A DNA stretch of 64,000 nucleotides, taken from Parachlamydia acanthamoebae. GTDB lineage: Bacteria; Chlamydiota; Chlamydiia; Chlamydiales; Parachlamydiaceae. Positions 37,532 through 45,870 of the stretch are shown here, piece by piece (the first letter of the stretch is position 1; each line of letters opens with the position of its first letter). The position numbers and the translations under genes were made by a program. The notes below the pieces were generated by a model. It made no database searches, had not been told where the DNA came from, and was given only the letters and a program-made list of their open reading frames with translations. Location of the stretch: the NCBI RefSeq assembly GCF_000875975.1, contig NZ_BAWW01000003.1, forward strand, positions 221,038 to 285,037, in the 5' to 3' direction.

Positions 37532-38356
37532 TTACTGAAACAATACCCCGGAAACTTTCTCGACTTCCTGTATGGTTGTTTTGAATTGATGAAGGGGTAT
37601 TTCTTTGGCAATTTGTTGGTTAGGCAGTACATAGGCCTCTGTCTGCATTCTTCCCGCACTTGTTTCCTTGGCAATCACTTTGAAAAAATGAGTCGGCACT
37701 GCAACATTATTGGGTCCAATCACTTGATATTTGACGTATTTTTTCCCATTTTCTTCCACTTGCGGCAAAAATAAGGGCCCTGTAAGGACGTGTACAGATT
37801 TGCAACTTTTTGTTAAATCCCTCACATATTTTTCCATCTTTACCCAATATCCGCGATTAAATTGTGCAACTTGAGGACTCATATTCGACAAATAAAAAGT
37901 ATCCCGCATGGCCTCAACACTGACGCGATGATCTGCTGCGGGAGCGAGATGTCCCCGATCAAATCCCGATCCTTTGAAGTCTTCTAATGTATTTTGAAAA
38001 ATTTTTGGAATACGTGGATCTTCCTGAAACGGAAAATGATCGCGACTAACCTTTCCTTTTAAACAGTCAGATGTCAAACATTCGTATACCCACTGCGCAT
38101 TGCGTGTTCTTCCATCGTACTCTAAAGTATAGCCTGGACGCTCAATTGTGATGGCTCCTCGCGGAGAAAAAACGGTAGCAAAAGATTTAGGATTATTCAT
38201 TGAAGCTTCTAATGAGACATTAGCGATAGAAGATTGAGGATCCTCAAATTGAATTCCTGTCAAAAATCCCAACATAAAGGCCACACTTGCGACCATAAAA
38301 AATGTTCCGTATTTACGCATCATTGTCAATTTTGTCTTTTTTTCTGAATATTTCAT
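37532..38356 (-). CDS. Exported DNA/RNA non-specific endonuclease
   Basis: 274 residues from ATG 38356, which has GAGAGCGAGA before it; a GTG at 38386 would add ten residues. A signal anchor follows (MMRKYGTFFMVASVAFMLGF). The NUC1/EndoG domain is clear: PGYTLEYDGRTRNAQWVYE, GSGFDRGHLAPAADHRVS with the catalytic His in DRGH, TFYLSNMSPQVAQFNRGYW with the metal-binding Asn, and a closing VLTGPLFLP. Acting outside the cytoplasm it could scavenge nucleotides or attack host DNA. It ends 2 bases from the convergent giant gene. Confidence 0.9.
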   Translation of the reverse strand: MKYSEKKTKLTMMRKYGTFFMVASVAFMLGFLTGIQFEDPQSSIANVSLEASMNNPKSFATVFSPRGAITIERPGYTLEYDGRTRNAQWVYECLTSDCLKGKVSRDHFPFQEDPRIPKIFQNTLEDFKGSGFDRGHLAPAADHRVSVEAMRDTFYLSNMSPQVAQFNRGYWVKMEKYVRDLTKSCKSVHVLTGPLFLPQVEENGKKYVKYQVIGPNNVAVPTHFFKVIAKETSAGRMQTEAYVLPNQQIAKEIPLHQFKTTIQEVEKVSGVLFQ

Positions 38357-38603
38357 TCTCGCTCTCAATTTTTTATTTACAAACACTTTTTCACATATCC
38401 TTGAAAGTCATAGAATAACAAAAATAGCCTCTAATGACAATAAAGACGGGGAAAACAAAAATCATACACCTGCATAAAAAAAGATTTCTTTTGCTTGCCT
38501 TATTTTAAATGATCATTTAGCCTTCTTGGAAGTTTTAACCTTCACGACTACGTGAAAAGATAGCCTGATCATTTTTTATGAGATATTTAACAGGAGTTTA
38601 GTT

Positions 38604-38933
38604 ATGTGCAATCCTTACGATCCGTCATCAACAATAAGCCAAGGATTTGACTTTCCAGATACGGACTACCCCTTTCATGACTGCTTTGCATCCTTTGCAA
38701 AATCAAAAGCTAATACAAGCAAACCAAAAGAAGAAGATACTAAAGTTCAAAAAGTTGCAGAAGCTTCTTTTGAACTCAGAAATAGCACTGGATCCGTTAA
38801 TACACCCAAATCTAAGGGTTCTATTTTTTCAAAGTCTTATGGATCTATCCCTAGCAACCCTAATTCCTTTGTTAACAATTCTAATTCTTCTAATAGTCCT
38901 AATCACCGTATTTCAGTTACGGTCGTTGACTAA
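38604..38933 (+). CDS. Small Ser/Asn-rich protein
   Basis: 109 residues. ATG 38604 has GGAG upstream. The N-terminus is acidic/aromatic (DFPDTDYPFHDCFASF), the middle basic, and the C-terminal third a Ser/Asn/Pro low-complexity stretch with NPNSFVNNSNSSNSPN. Predicted disordered, with no signal peptide. A hairpin terminator follows the stop, so it is an independent unit. Such composition fits a secreted effector or regulatory peptide; neither is shown. Confidence 0.5.
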   Translation: MCNPYDPSSTISQGFDFPDTDYPFHDCFASFAKSKANTSKPKEEDTKVQKVAEASFELRNSTGSVNTPKSKGSIFSKSYGSIPSNPNSFVNNSNSSNSPNHRISVTVVD

Positions 38934-38941
38934 TAATCTAG

Positions 38942-38987
38942 TTGAATACCACTGTAAGGTGGTATTCAATCAATCCATATTTTTTTT
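38942..38987 (+). terminator. Hairpin terminator after the Ser/Asn-rich gene
   Basis: Perfect 11-bp stem TTGAATACCAC / GTGGTATTCAA (38942-38952, 38959-38969), 6-base loop. The T run (38981-38987) begins 11 bases after the stem, later than ideal. The following gap to 39183 shows nothing else. Confidence 0.6.
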
Positions 38988-39183
38988 ATTATTTAGCTAA
39001 TCCTCTTCGAGAAGGACATTTAATATGACGGCTTCCCGCTTTTAGTTCTTTTCAATACACTAAAATTAGATTTTAATTTTAGATGCAAAATACCTTCACA
39101 AGATGGGACTCAATTTTACTTTAATCTGTTTTTCCAGTGGTATATGATGATGATAGAATAATTCATCTAAGAGGGCTTGTGTT

Positions 39184-40332
39184 ATGCTAATTCAATATGG
39201 CTTTTCCCCAGAACCCCTTTCCCCTTTAATTTTTCACCCGGAGAAATCACCCCATCCCTTCACAACGATGCATTTAGGTTCCTCTCCTCAGTACTCTGTT
39301 TTTCAAGGAGAACAGTTGACCAGATTACAAAAAATTATTCTGGAGAATCGCGTAACTATTGCTTTGAATCTTCCCGACAAGACATTTAGACATTTAAAAC
39401 AAGAAGAGATCTCCTCTTTTGAACATGTCGAATTTCCTTATTTTCTTTTTGCTCTTCCTCATCGCAACTGGCTTCCCACCATTCTGAATTCTTACAATGC
39501 CTTTGCTTACATCATTAAGGAATATAAGTTAACTCATTGTATCATTCCACACATACAAGTAGTTAGCCTTGCTCTGCTAGACCCTCTAGAAGATTCTTTT
39601 TTGATGATTGCGGAAAAGCCTATGGAGCTGACATTTGATCCAATTTCTTCCCAACAAAAAATCGAGAATATTTACGCCAATTTTTCTCATTCTCCCACCT
39701 TAAAACAGAAATGGCACACGATTTTTAATCAAATGGCTGAATTTTTATGTCATTTTCCCTATTTACATGTTGACTGGCACCATCTTGGGCTTACTGAGGA
39801 GGGATTTGTTTTTCTAGATTTTAGGCAAGCTCCTCCTAATGACCCTCAAAGCTATATCTTTGCGCTTTTGGATCTACTTAAGCTGGCACACTTAGATTTT
39901 ATGGCAAGTATTTGTCAAATCGCAAAAACATATGATTTTTATCTTCCTAGAGATCAAATCAATCTATTGAAATTAGAAAACCAATTGCTCTCTAAAATTC
40001 GTTTGAAAGTAAGTAAACTTCATCAAAAGAACAAGATTGATTTTGCTCAAGAAATTGATGAGCATCAATTTTTGAAAGGCTCGCTCAAGAGAATTATTAT
40101 TGAAAATTTTAATCATGCGCTTCGCAAAAAGCATGCTTCTTCAATCTATCAAAAAATTTCCTTGTTAGATGAACGTACACTTTCCTGGTTTCCTTTTTTG
40201 GCTGGAATCCCGATCGAAGAAGAAGGCAATCTAAACACGGCTTTAGATGAGCTCTGTGAAGCTGATATTTTATATGCCCTATTTAAAAAAAATGAGGGGA
40301 AATTTGATGCTCATTATCTCCTTTTTTTCTAG
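39184..40332 (+). CDS. Kinase-like hypothetical protein
   Basis: 382 residues, start ATG 39184 with GAGGG upstream. No signal peptide. Kinase-like features appear in order: a strand/hinge region SFLMIAEKPMELTFDP, then LHVDWHHLGLTEEGFVFLDF, giving D197, H199 and D212 in the spacing of a catalytic loop and metal-binding Asp, followed by helices with LLDLLKLAHLDFMASICQ. No glycine-rich loop is obvious. It recalls aminoglycoside phosphotransferase-type folds and the exported protein at 2033-3427. Substrate unknown; a pseudokinase is possible. It precedes dxr, which has its own promoter. Confidence 0.55.
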   Translation: MLIQYGFSPEPLSPLIFHPEKSPHPFTTMHLGSSPQYSVFQGEQLTRLQKIILENRVTIALNLPDKTFRHLKQEEISSFEHVEFPYFLFALPHRNWLPTILNSYNAFAYIIKEYKLTHCIIPHIQVVSLALLDPLEDSFLMIAEKPMELTFDPISSQQKIENIYANFSHSPTLKQKWHTIFNQMAEFLCHFPYLHVDWHHLGLTEEGFVFLDFRQAPPNDPQSYIFALLDLLKLAHLDFMASICQIAKTYDFYLPRDQINLLKLENQLLSKIRLKVSKLHQKNKIDFAQEIDEHQFLKGSLKRIIIENFNHALRKKHASSIYQKISLLDERTLSWFPFLAGIPIEEEGNLNTALDELCEADILYALFKKNEGKFDAHYLLFF

Positions 40333-40353
40333 ACGAAAGAGTCAATCCTTCAT

Positions 40354-40382
40354 TTGACAATTACCCTGTTCTGCTATATTCT
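40354..40382 (+). promoter_or_regulatory. Promoter of dxr
   Basis: Perfect -35 TTGACA at 40354-40359, 17 bases, then TATTCT at 40377-40382 (or TATATT at 40375-40380 with 15-base spacing). Placed 26 bases before the dxr start, so the leader would be about 20 bases. Confidence 0.6.
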
Positions 40383-40408
40383 ATTTTGTTTTAACCAAAG
40401 CCCTTACT

Positions 40409-41545
40409 ATGAAAAAGATAGCAATTCTTGGATCAACAGGCTCAATCGGAACCACAACGTTGCAAGTGGTGAGACATTTAAAAGATGCGTTTCGAATAAC
40501 GGCTCTCGCCGCTCACTCCAATATCGATCTTCTCGAGCAACAAGCCAATGAATTTTCCCCTGAGTTAATTGCTGTTTATGACAAAGCTAAAGCAAGTGAA
40601 TTGCAAAAAAGGCTTCCCCATATTTCTGTTTTAGGAGGCTTAGAAGGGTTAAATGCAGTGGCTTCCCACCACGAAACACAGCAAGTCGTTTCTGCAATTT
40701 CTGGCACATTAGGGCTCACCCCGACGATTTCTGCAATTCAAGCGGGCAAAGATGTCGCATTGGCAAATAAAGAAGCTCTCGTTTCTGGTGGCGCTCTGGT
40801 AATGGCATTAGCTAAAGAAAAAGGATGTCAACTACTGCCTGTTGACAGCGAACATAGCGCTCTTTTTCAATGTCTAAATGGGGAAAATCCGTCAACGATT
40901 AATCGATTAATTTTAACGGCTTCAGGCGGACCTTTTCGGGATTGGGATTTAGATCGTTTAAAGCAAATCAAGGTTGAAGAAGCATTAAAACACCCCAACT
41001 TTTCGATGGGCGCAAAAATTACAATCGACTCTTCGACTTTAATGAATAAAGGATTGGAAGTCATCGAAGCCTATTGGCTTTTCGGTGTTCAACCAGAAAA
41101 AATCGAAGTTTTAGTTCACCCACAGCAAATTGTTCACAGTATGGTTGAATTCAAGGATGGAGCAATCATGGCACAAATGGGAGAACCAAGCATGATCGTA
41201 CCGATTCAATATGCCTTGACTTATCCGAACAGAATCGACAGTCCTTTGCATCCTATTGATTTAAAAAAACTGCGCCTTTTAGAATTTACTGCTCCCAACT
41301 ATGACTCCTTTCGTTGCCTTAAATTGGCATTCGAAGCTCTACGTCACGGGGGAAGTTTAGCTTGCTACATGAATGCAGCGAATGAAGTCTTAGTCCATCG
41401 TTTTTTAAAGCGACAAATTGGGTGGATGGAGATTTCTCAAAAACTTGAACATTTAATGCTTGGTCACACGACACAAACACTTCGCTCTCTGGATGATGTT
41501 TTACATATTGACGCTGAAGCTAGACAGCATGCGAGTTATGCTTAA
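40409..41545 (+). CDS. dxr: 1-Deoxy-D-xylulose 5-phosphate reductoisomerase
   Basis: 378 residues. NADPH-binding ILGSTGSIGTTTLQVV at the N-terminus, ALANKEALVSGGALVM, the metal/substrate segment LPVDSEHSALFQCL, ASGGPFRDWD, and HPNFSMGAKITIDSSTLMNK with GLEVIEAYWLF. It catalyses rearrangement and reduction to 2-C-methyl-D-erythritol 4-phosphate in the non-mevalonate isoprenoid pathway. rseP follows in the same direction 166 bases later, the gene order known from Chlamydia. Confidence 0.97.
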   Translation: MKKIAILGSTGSIGTTTLQVVRHLKDAFRITALAAHSNIDLLEQQANEFSPELIAVYDKAKASELQKRLPHISVLGGLEGLNAVASHHETQQVVSAISGTLGLTPTISAIQAGKDVALANKEALVSGGALVMALAKEKGCQLLPVDSEHSALFQCLNGENPSTINRLILTASGGPFRDWDLDRLKQIKVEEALKHPNFSMGAKITIDSSTLMNKGLEVIEAYWLFGVQPEKIEVLVHPQQIVHSMVEFKDGAIMAQMGEPSMIVPIQYALTYPNRIDSPLHPIDLKKLRLLEFTAPNYDSFRCLKLAFEALRHGGSLACYMNAANEVLVHRFLKRQIGWMEISQKLEHLMLGHTTQTLRSLDDVLHIDAEARQHASYA

Positions 41546-41711
41546 ATGTCTTGCTTGGCAAATGATCTTTTTTTAGACTTTTAGATTAGCAGTTTACCTG
41601 CCGTTATGGCATAATGATTTTGTTAAAATATTACAAAACCTAAAATCAATTCTGCTTTATCTTGAGGCCATTTAGGCCTTAAACCAGAATAACCATAAGG
41701 TAAATACTCCC

Positions 41712-43676
41712 ATGATTTTTAGCTTGATGTATACATTGTTAGCACTCCTTGGTTTAAGCTTTTTAATTTTCATCCATGAACTTGGCCATTATTTTATGGC
41801 ACGTCGTGTAGGTATGCGCGTGGAAGTTTTTTCCATTGGATTTGGCAAACCGATTTTCTCATGGGAAAAAGAGGGTGTCAGATGGCAGATTGGCTGGTTA
41901 TTGCTAGGCGGTTATGTCAAAATTGCAGGGACAGAAAGCGAAGATGGACAAGATCCTCATGACATTCCAGATGGCTTTTTTGGTAAAAGTCCATGGGATC
42001 GAATCAAAGTTGCCTTCATGGGACCGTTCGCGAATTTGGCTCTAGCTTTTCTGATATTTTCTACGATTTGGTTCTCGGGCGGTAGAGATAAAAATTTTGG
42101 AGATTTCACAGGTAAAATCGGCTGGCTAGATCCTCACTCCACTCTTTATGAACAAGGGATACGTCCAGGTGACGAAATCACAGCTTATAATCACTACCCT
42201 TTTGAAGGTGCCAAAGATCACTTACAAGCACCTATGACAGGGTCTTCACAAATTATTGTTTCTGGAAATAAAGTTAACTATGCGACAGGAGAAAAAACCC
42301 CTTTTGAAAGCATCGTTAAAGTTTATCCCCATCCACAATCGCTGCAAAAAGATATCGTTACTGCAGGAATTTTAAATTCAGCCAACTATATCGTTTACGA
42401 TAAACTTCCTGATGGAAACGAAAATCCTTTACCTGAAGGCTCCCCCATCCAAAATAGTGGCATCCAATACGGAGATCGTATTCTTTGGGCAAATGGTGAA
42501 CTCGTTTTCTCCTTGCAAGAACTTTACTATATTTTGAATAGTCAACGTCCCCTTCTTTCTGTTGAAAGAGCCGGGAAAGTGATCCAGCTGCGCGTACCTC
42601 GTGTGCTCGTACATGAGTTACGTCCCGATGCCGATTTCCGAGAAGAGCTGAATGATTGGAAATTCGCAGCTGGCTTGCAATCCTCTAAAATGGAAGACTT
42701 ATATACAATTCCTTATAATTTAACTTATAATGGAATCGTTGAAAACTCTGTACGCTTCATTGACAGAGATGCTCAACAAGAAGCATTTCCTGCCCATTCC
42801 TTCTCAGAAAGGGATCTCCCTTTGCAAAAAGGCGATAAAATTATTGCTGTAAATGGAACTCCTATTACACATGCTTATCAACTCTTGAAGTTATTACAAA
42901 CGGATCAGGTGAATTTGATCGTCCAACGACTTCCACATCCGACTGAAACAACAAGCTGGGCAAATGCCGATAAAGAATTTGACCAACAAATTCCTTGGAA
43001 AGATCTGCAAGTAATTGTCAGCCATATTGGGACACAGAACCCACTTAAGCAAAGCGGATCTTTGGTACTCCTCAACCCCATTACTCCTAAAACACGCTTG
43101 GAATTTGCAACTACGCCTGAAAAACAAGCTAAAGTTGCTAGTGAGATCTTAGCGAAGAAAAAAGAGTTAGAGATGATCGAAGATCCAGAAAAGCGTGCGC
43201 ACGCTTTAGGATTATTCGAAAAACAGGAAAAACAACTCTTAATTGGATTGCCTGGTGTTCAAGACCGCAAAGTTATTTATAACCCGACTCCAACTGAGCT
43301 GTTTTATAACGTCTTTGATGAGATTTGGAGAACATTAACTGCCTTATTTACGGGATCGCTCAACCCTAAATGGATCAGTGGACCAATTGGCATTGTTCAA
43401 GTTGTGCACTATAACTGGATGATTGGCATTAAAGAAGCGTTATTCTGGTTGGGAGCGATTAGCTTAAATCTCGGTATCCTGAACCTTTTACCTATTCCAA
43501 TCTTAGATGGAGGAACCATTGCTCTTTCTTTTTTTGAAATGGTATCTGGTCGCCGCTTAAGCCCCAAAACAATTGAAAAACTGGTTGTGCCTTTTGCAAT
43601 TTTATTGATTGGATTCTTCTTATTTCTAACTTACAATGACTTAAGTAGACTTCTAGGCGGAATTTTCGTTTTCTAG
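41712..43676 (+). CDS. rseP: RseP-type site-2 zinc metalloprotease
   Basis: 654 residues, longer than the E. coli enzyme because of extended periplasmic PDZ regions, as in chlamydial YaeL. The zinc site HELGH is at 22-26 inside the first membrane helix. GPFANLALAFLIFSTIWF forms the second helix, two PDZ-like regions occupy the middle (GIRPGDEITAYNHYPF and LQKGDKIIAVNGTPI), and LPIPILDGGTIALSFFEM carries the third zinc ligand in LDG before a final helix. It cuts transmembrane regulators and signal remnants in the inner membrane. A strong terminator follows. Confidence 0.95.
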   Translation: MIFSLMYTLLALLGLSFLIFIHELGHYFMARRVGMRVEVFSIGFGKPIFSWEKEGVRWQIGWLLLGGYVKIAGTESEDGQDPHDIPDGFFGKSPWDRIKVAFMGPFANLALAFLIFSTIWFSGGRDKNFGDFTGKIGWLDPHSTLYEQGIRPGDEITAYNHYPFEGAKDHLQAPMTGSSQIIVSGNKVNYATGEKTPFESIVKVYPHPQSLQKDIVTAGILNSANYIVYDKLPDGNENPLPEGSPIQNSGIQYGDRILWANGELVFSLQELYYILNSQRPLLSVERAGKVIQLRVPRVLVHELRPDADFREELNDWKFAAGLQSSKMEDLYTIPYNLTYNGIVENSVRFIDRDAQQEAFPAHSFSERDLPLQKGDKIIAVNGTPITHAYQLLKLLQTDQVNLIVQRLPHPTETTSWANADKEFDQQIPWKDLQVIVSHIGTQNPLKQSGSLVLLNPITPKTRLEFATTPEKQAKVASEILAKKKELEMIEDPEKRAHALGLFEKQEKQLLIGLPGVQDRKVIYNPTPTELFYNVFDEIWRTLTALFTGSLNPKWISGPIGIVQVVHYNWMIGIKEALFWLGAISLNLGILNLLPIPILDGGTIALSFFEMVSGRRLSPKTIEKLVVPFAILLIGFFLFLTYNDLSRLLGGIFVF

Positions 43677-43689
43677 TGAAGTTCTTCAC

Positions 43690-43723
43690 AAGGAGAGAGC
43701 CCTTCTCTCTCCTTTCTTTTTTT
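43690..43723 (+). terminator. Rho-independent terminator after rseP
   Basis: Perfect 10-bp stem AAGGAGAGAG / CTCTCTCCTT (43690-43699, 43705-43714), 5-base loop, then a T-rich tail to 43723. Ends the dxr-rseP region. Confidence 0.9.
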
Positions 43724-43785
43724 AAAAAATTCGCTTTCCATATGCATTTCTGCTAGACTCCAAAAAAAAGAGAAGGAGTGCAAAA

Positions 43786-44490
43786 GTGGATCCTATTCGA
43801 GTTTTTATAGGGACAGAAGATGCCCAATTTTTACCTACAGAAGTATTAAAACGCAGTATTCTTCACCACACGACCGCTCCGGTTGAATTTCATCTATTAA
43901 TTGACATCCCCCTAAAACTTAATCGCAAAATGTACACGGGCTTCTCATTTTACCGCTTTGCCATTCCCGAAGCATGCGGATATCAGGGCAGAGCGATTTA
44001 TCTCGATGCCGATATGGTGATGGTTGGGGATATTTCAGAATTATACAACCTGCCCATGCAAGGAAAAGGCGCCCTGGCACGTCCTTGTCCGCCCAATGCA
44101 TGGTATACAAGCGCAATGCTTTTAGATTGTGAGCAACTGAAACATTGGAATCTTTCTAAATGGGAAACTTTAATTAATGCTGGAATCGCGTCTTACAAAG
44201 AGGCGCTATGGGGAGAACCCGGAAGTTTAACACACAAAGATTTTGGCCTCTTGCCAGAGTATTGGAACCATTTAGATACCTTCGACAACACAACAAAAAA
44301 TATTCACTATACAAATGTCCCCAGACAACCCTGGAAAACTCCCGGTCACCCTTTTGCAAAGATATTCTTAAAGCAACTGAAAGAAGCCATAGAGACTGGA
44401 GAAATTTCCAAAGAAATCATTCAAAAAGAAATTGATGCAGGTCATATCTATCCAAATATCCTTCAAGATACAATGTCCGTAAATTCTTAA
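43786..44490 (+). CDS. GT8-like glycosyltransferase
   Basis: 234 residues, GTG start at 43786 with AAGGAG upstream. The N-terminal DPIRVFIGTEDAQFLPTEVL opens a GT-A fold; RAIYLDADMVMVGDISEL carries the DxD metal motif, and NIHYTNVPRQPWKTPGHPF has the His-containing C-terminal motif seen in family 8. Acceptor not known; lipo-oligosaccharide or protein glycosylation are both plausible. No membrane segment. It is monocistronic between the rseP terminator and the next promoter region. Confidence 0.8.
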   Translation: MDPIRVFIGTEDAQFLPTEVLKRSILHHTTAPVEFHLLIDIPLKLNRKMYTGFSFYRFAIPEACGYQGRAIYLDADMVMVGDISELYNLPMQGKGALARPCPPNAWYTSAMLLDCEQLKHWNLSKWETLINAGIASYKEALWGEPGSLTHKDFGLLPEYWNHLDTFDNTTKNIHYTNVPRQPWKTPGHPFAKIFLKQLKEAIETGEISKEIIQKEIDAGHIYPNILQDTMSVNS

Positions 44491-44560
44491 ACTTTTAAGA
44501 TTTTTGGTGGATAAAATTTTTTATTGCATAAATATTTTATTTGTCTTTGGTGTAATATGC

Positions 44561-44621
44561 CATAATCCACTAACATTGCCTCCATGCTAGTGTCTTAACC
44601 CATCAAATACAAAGGAGGCAA
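44561..44621 (+). promoter_or_regulatory. Leader with Shine-Dalgarno-pairing inverted repeat
   Basis: TTGCCTCC (44576-44583) is the exact complement of GGAGGCAA (44614-44621), which contains the ribosome binding site of the gene starting at 44623. A 30-base loop separates them. A competing stem CACTA/TAGTG (44568-44572, 44588-44592) would hold the anti-SD sequence in its loop. CATAAT at 44561-44566 may be the -10, placing the transcript start just before the anti-SD. A translational switch is inferred. Confidence 0.4.
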
Positions 44622-44622
44622 C

Positions 44623-45864
44623 ATGGCAACCCCATTGTCAAATGTCACAGAATTTTTAAGGCTCCCACCCAATCAGTTTTATGTTAAACGGAAAAAAAAT
44701 GGATCTTGGAAATGGGAAAATCCACACAAAGTTTCCATGAAATGGTCTTTATTTCAATATTTTCATAATCCTTTCGACAAAGTAGCAAAATATGCAAAAG
44801 AAGACTTTAAGAATGCTTGTATCGCATACATTAAAGAAAATCCCGATAAAGAAATAGAGATTCAAAAACAATACGCCCTGCTTGCTCGTGCCATAAAAAG
44901 CTCTCTCACTCCATTCAAAAATCCATTTAGAAGAAAGCTAACAATCAAAGTTCGTTATCGCGTTTTAACAAATGATATCGATGAAATAAAGTTTCGAAAT
45001 CTTGAGATAGCCATTCATTACACGCCTTTTTCCACACTCAGGAAGATCTATCGCAAAGTTAGAAAAGTCCTCCCCCCCTTTGTGATCCCAGAATCTAAAC
45101 ACTCCCGATTAACCATCCAGGAACATGTTAAAATGATGGGGAAAGAAGAATTTCAAATCTTATGTCCAAAAATCAATCCTCTGAAGATCTATCGAGCAGG
45201 TTATCGGGATGGTTTGCGAGAAGGGGCTGAACATGCAAGTTCAAGTTCCGAAGACGAAAATATCACTGAATTTTTCATTGAACAGGAAAAAAGTAAGTCA
45301 CGGAAGGAAGAGAAGGAAAATGCATCGATCGCTTGTACAAGCTGGCCTTTCTTTCAGCTGTGGTCTTTTCCCTCTTTTCAAAACCCGAGTAAGCGTAATG
45401 CCGAAGAAAATCCCTATAACGAAAATGATATTCAGAAACAATACACTTCACTTTCTCACTTTTTAAAGTTCTCTCATGCTTTCACTCAAAAGGCTCCCCG
45501 AAAAAGTTTGACGGTAAAAGTCCGGTATCGCTGTTTAACAAATCATATCGATGAGATAAAATTTCGAAGCCTCGAATTAGCTATCCTTTATACCCCGCTC
45601 TCCCCAATCAGCAAAATAGATAGAAAGATTAAGGAGAAACTTCCAGCTTTTGTCGTTCCAGAACCTAAAAAAAGTATCTCTTACACGGCGGAAATGACAA
45701 TCCAAAAATATGTGGAAAAGGTTAAAAAAGATAAACTTCAAATATCTTTTCACAAGATCAATCCACTAAAAATTTACCAAGCTGGCTTTAAGGATGGTTT
45801 TCGAGAAGGATCTTACAGTACCACTTCTGAATTTGAAGAAATTGAGTCAGATGACGATTTTTAA
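44623..45864 (+). CDS. Internally duplicated hypothetical protein
   Basis: 413 residues, preceded by a perfect AAGGAGG. Two halves of about 200 residues repeat each other. RRKLTIKVRYRVLTNDIDEI (about 105-124) matches RKSLTVKVRYRCLTNHIDEI (about 301-320); each is followed by a KFRxLExAIxYTP segment, an FVxPE segment, and finally NPLKIYRAGYRDGLREG (first copy) or NPLKIYQAGFKDGFREG (second copy). Each unit ends in an acidic Ser/Glu/Asp tail. The protein is basic, soluble and has no signal peptide. Family not recognised. Convergent with the decarboxylase gene, 6 bases apart. Confidence 0.7.
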   Translation: MATPLSNVTEFLRLPPNQFYVKRKKNGSWKWENPHKVSMKWSLFQYFHNPFDKVAKYAKEDFKNACIAYIKENPDKEIEIQKQYALLARAIKSSLTPFKNPFRRKLTIKVRYRVLTNDIDEIKFRNLEIAIHYTPFSTLRKIYRKVRKVLPPFVIPESKHSRLTIQEHVKMMGKEEFQILCPKINPLKIYRAGYRDGLREGAEHASSSSEDENITEFFIEQEKSKSRKEEKENASIACTSWPFFQLWSFPSFQNPSKRNAEENPYNENDIQKQYTSLSHFLKFSHAFTQKAPRKSLTVKVRYRCLTNHIDEIKFRSLELAILYTPLSPISKIDRKIKEKLPAFVVPEPKKSISYTAEMTIQKYVEKVKKDKLQISFHKINPLKIYQAGFKDGFREGSYSTTSEFEEIESDDDF

Positions 45865-45870
45865 GCGACT

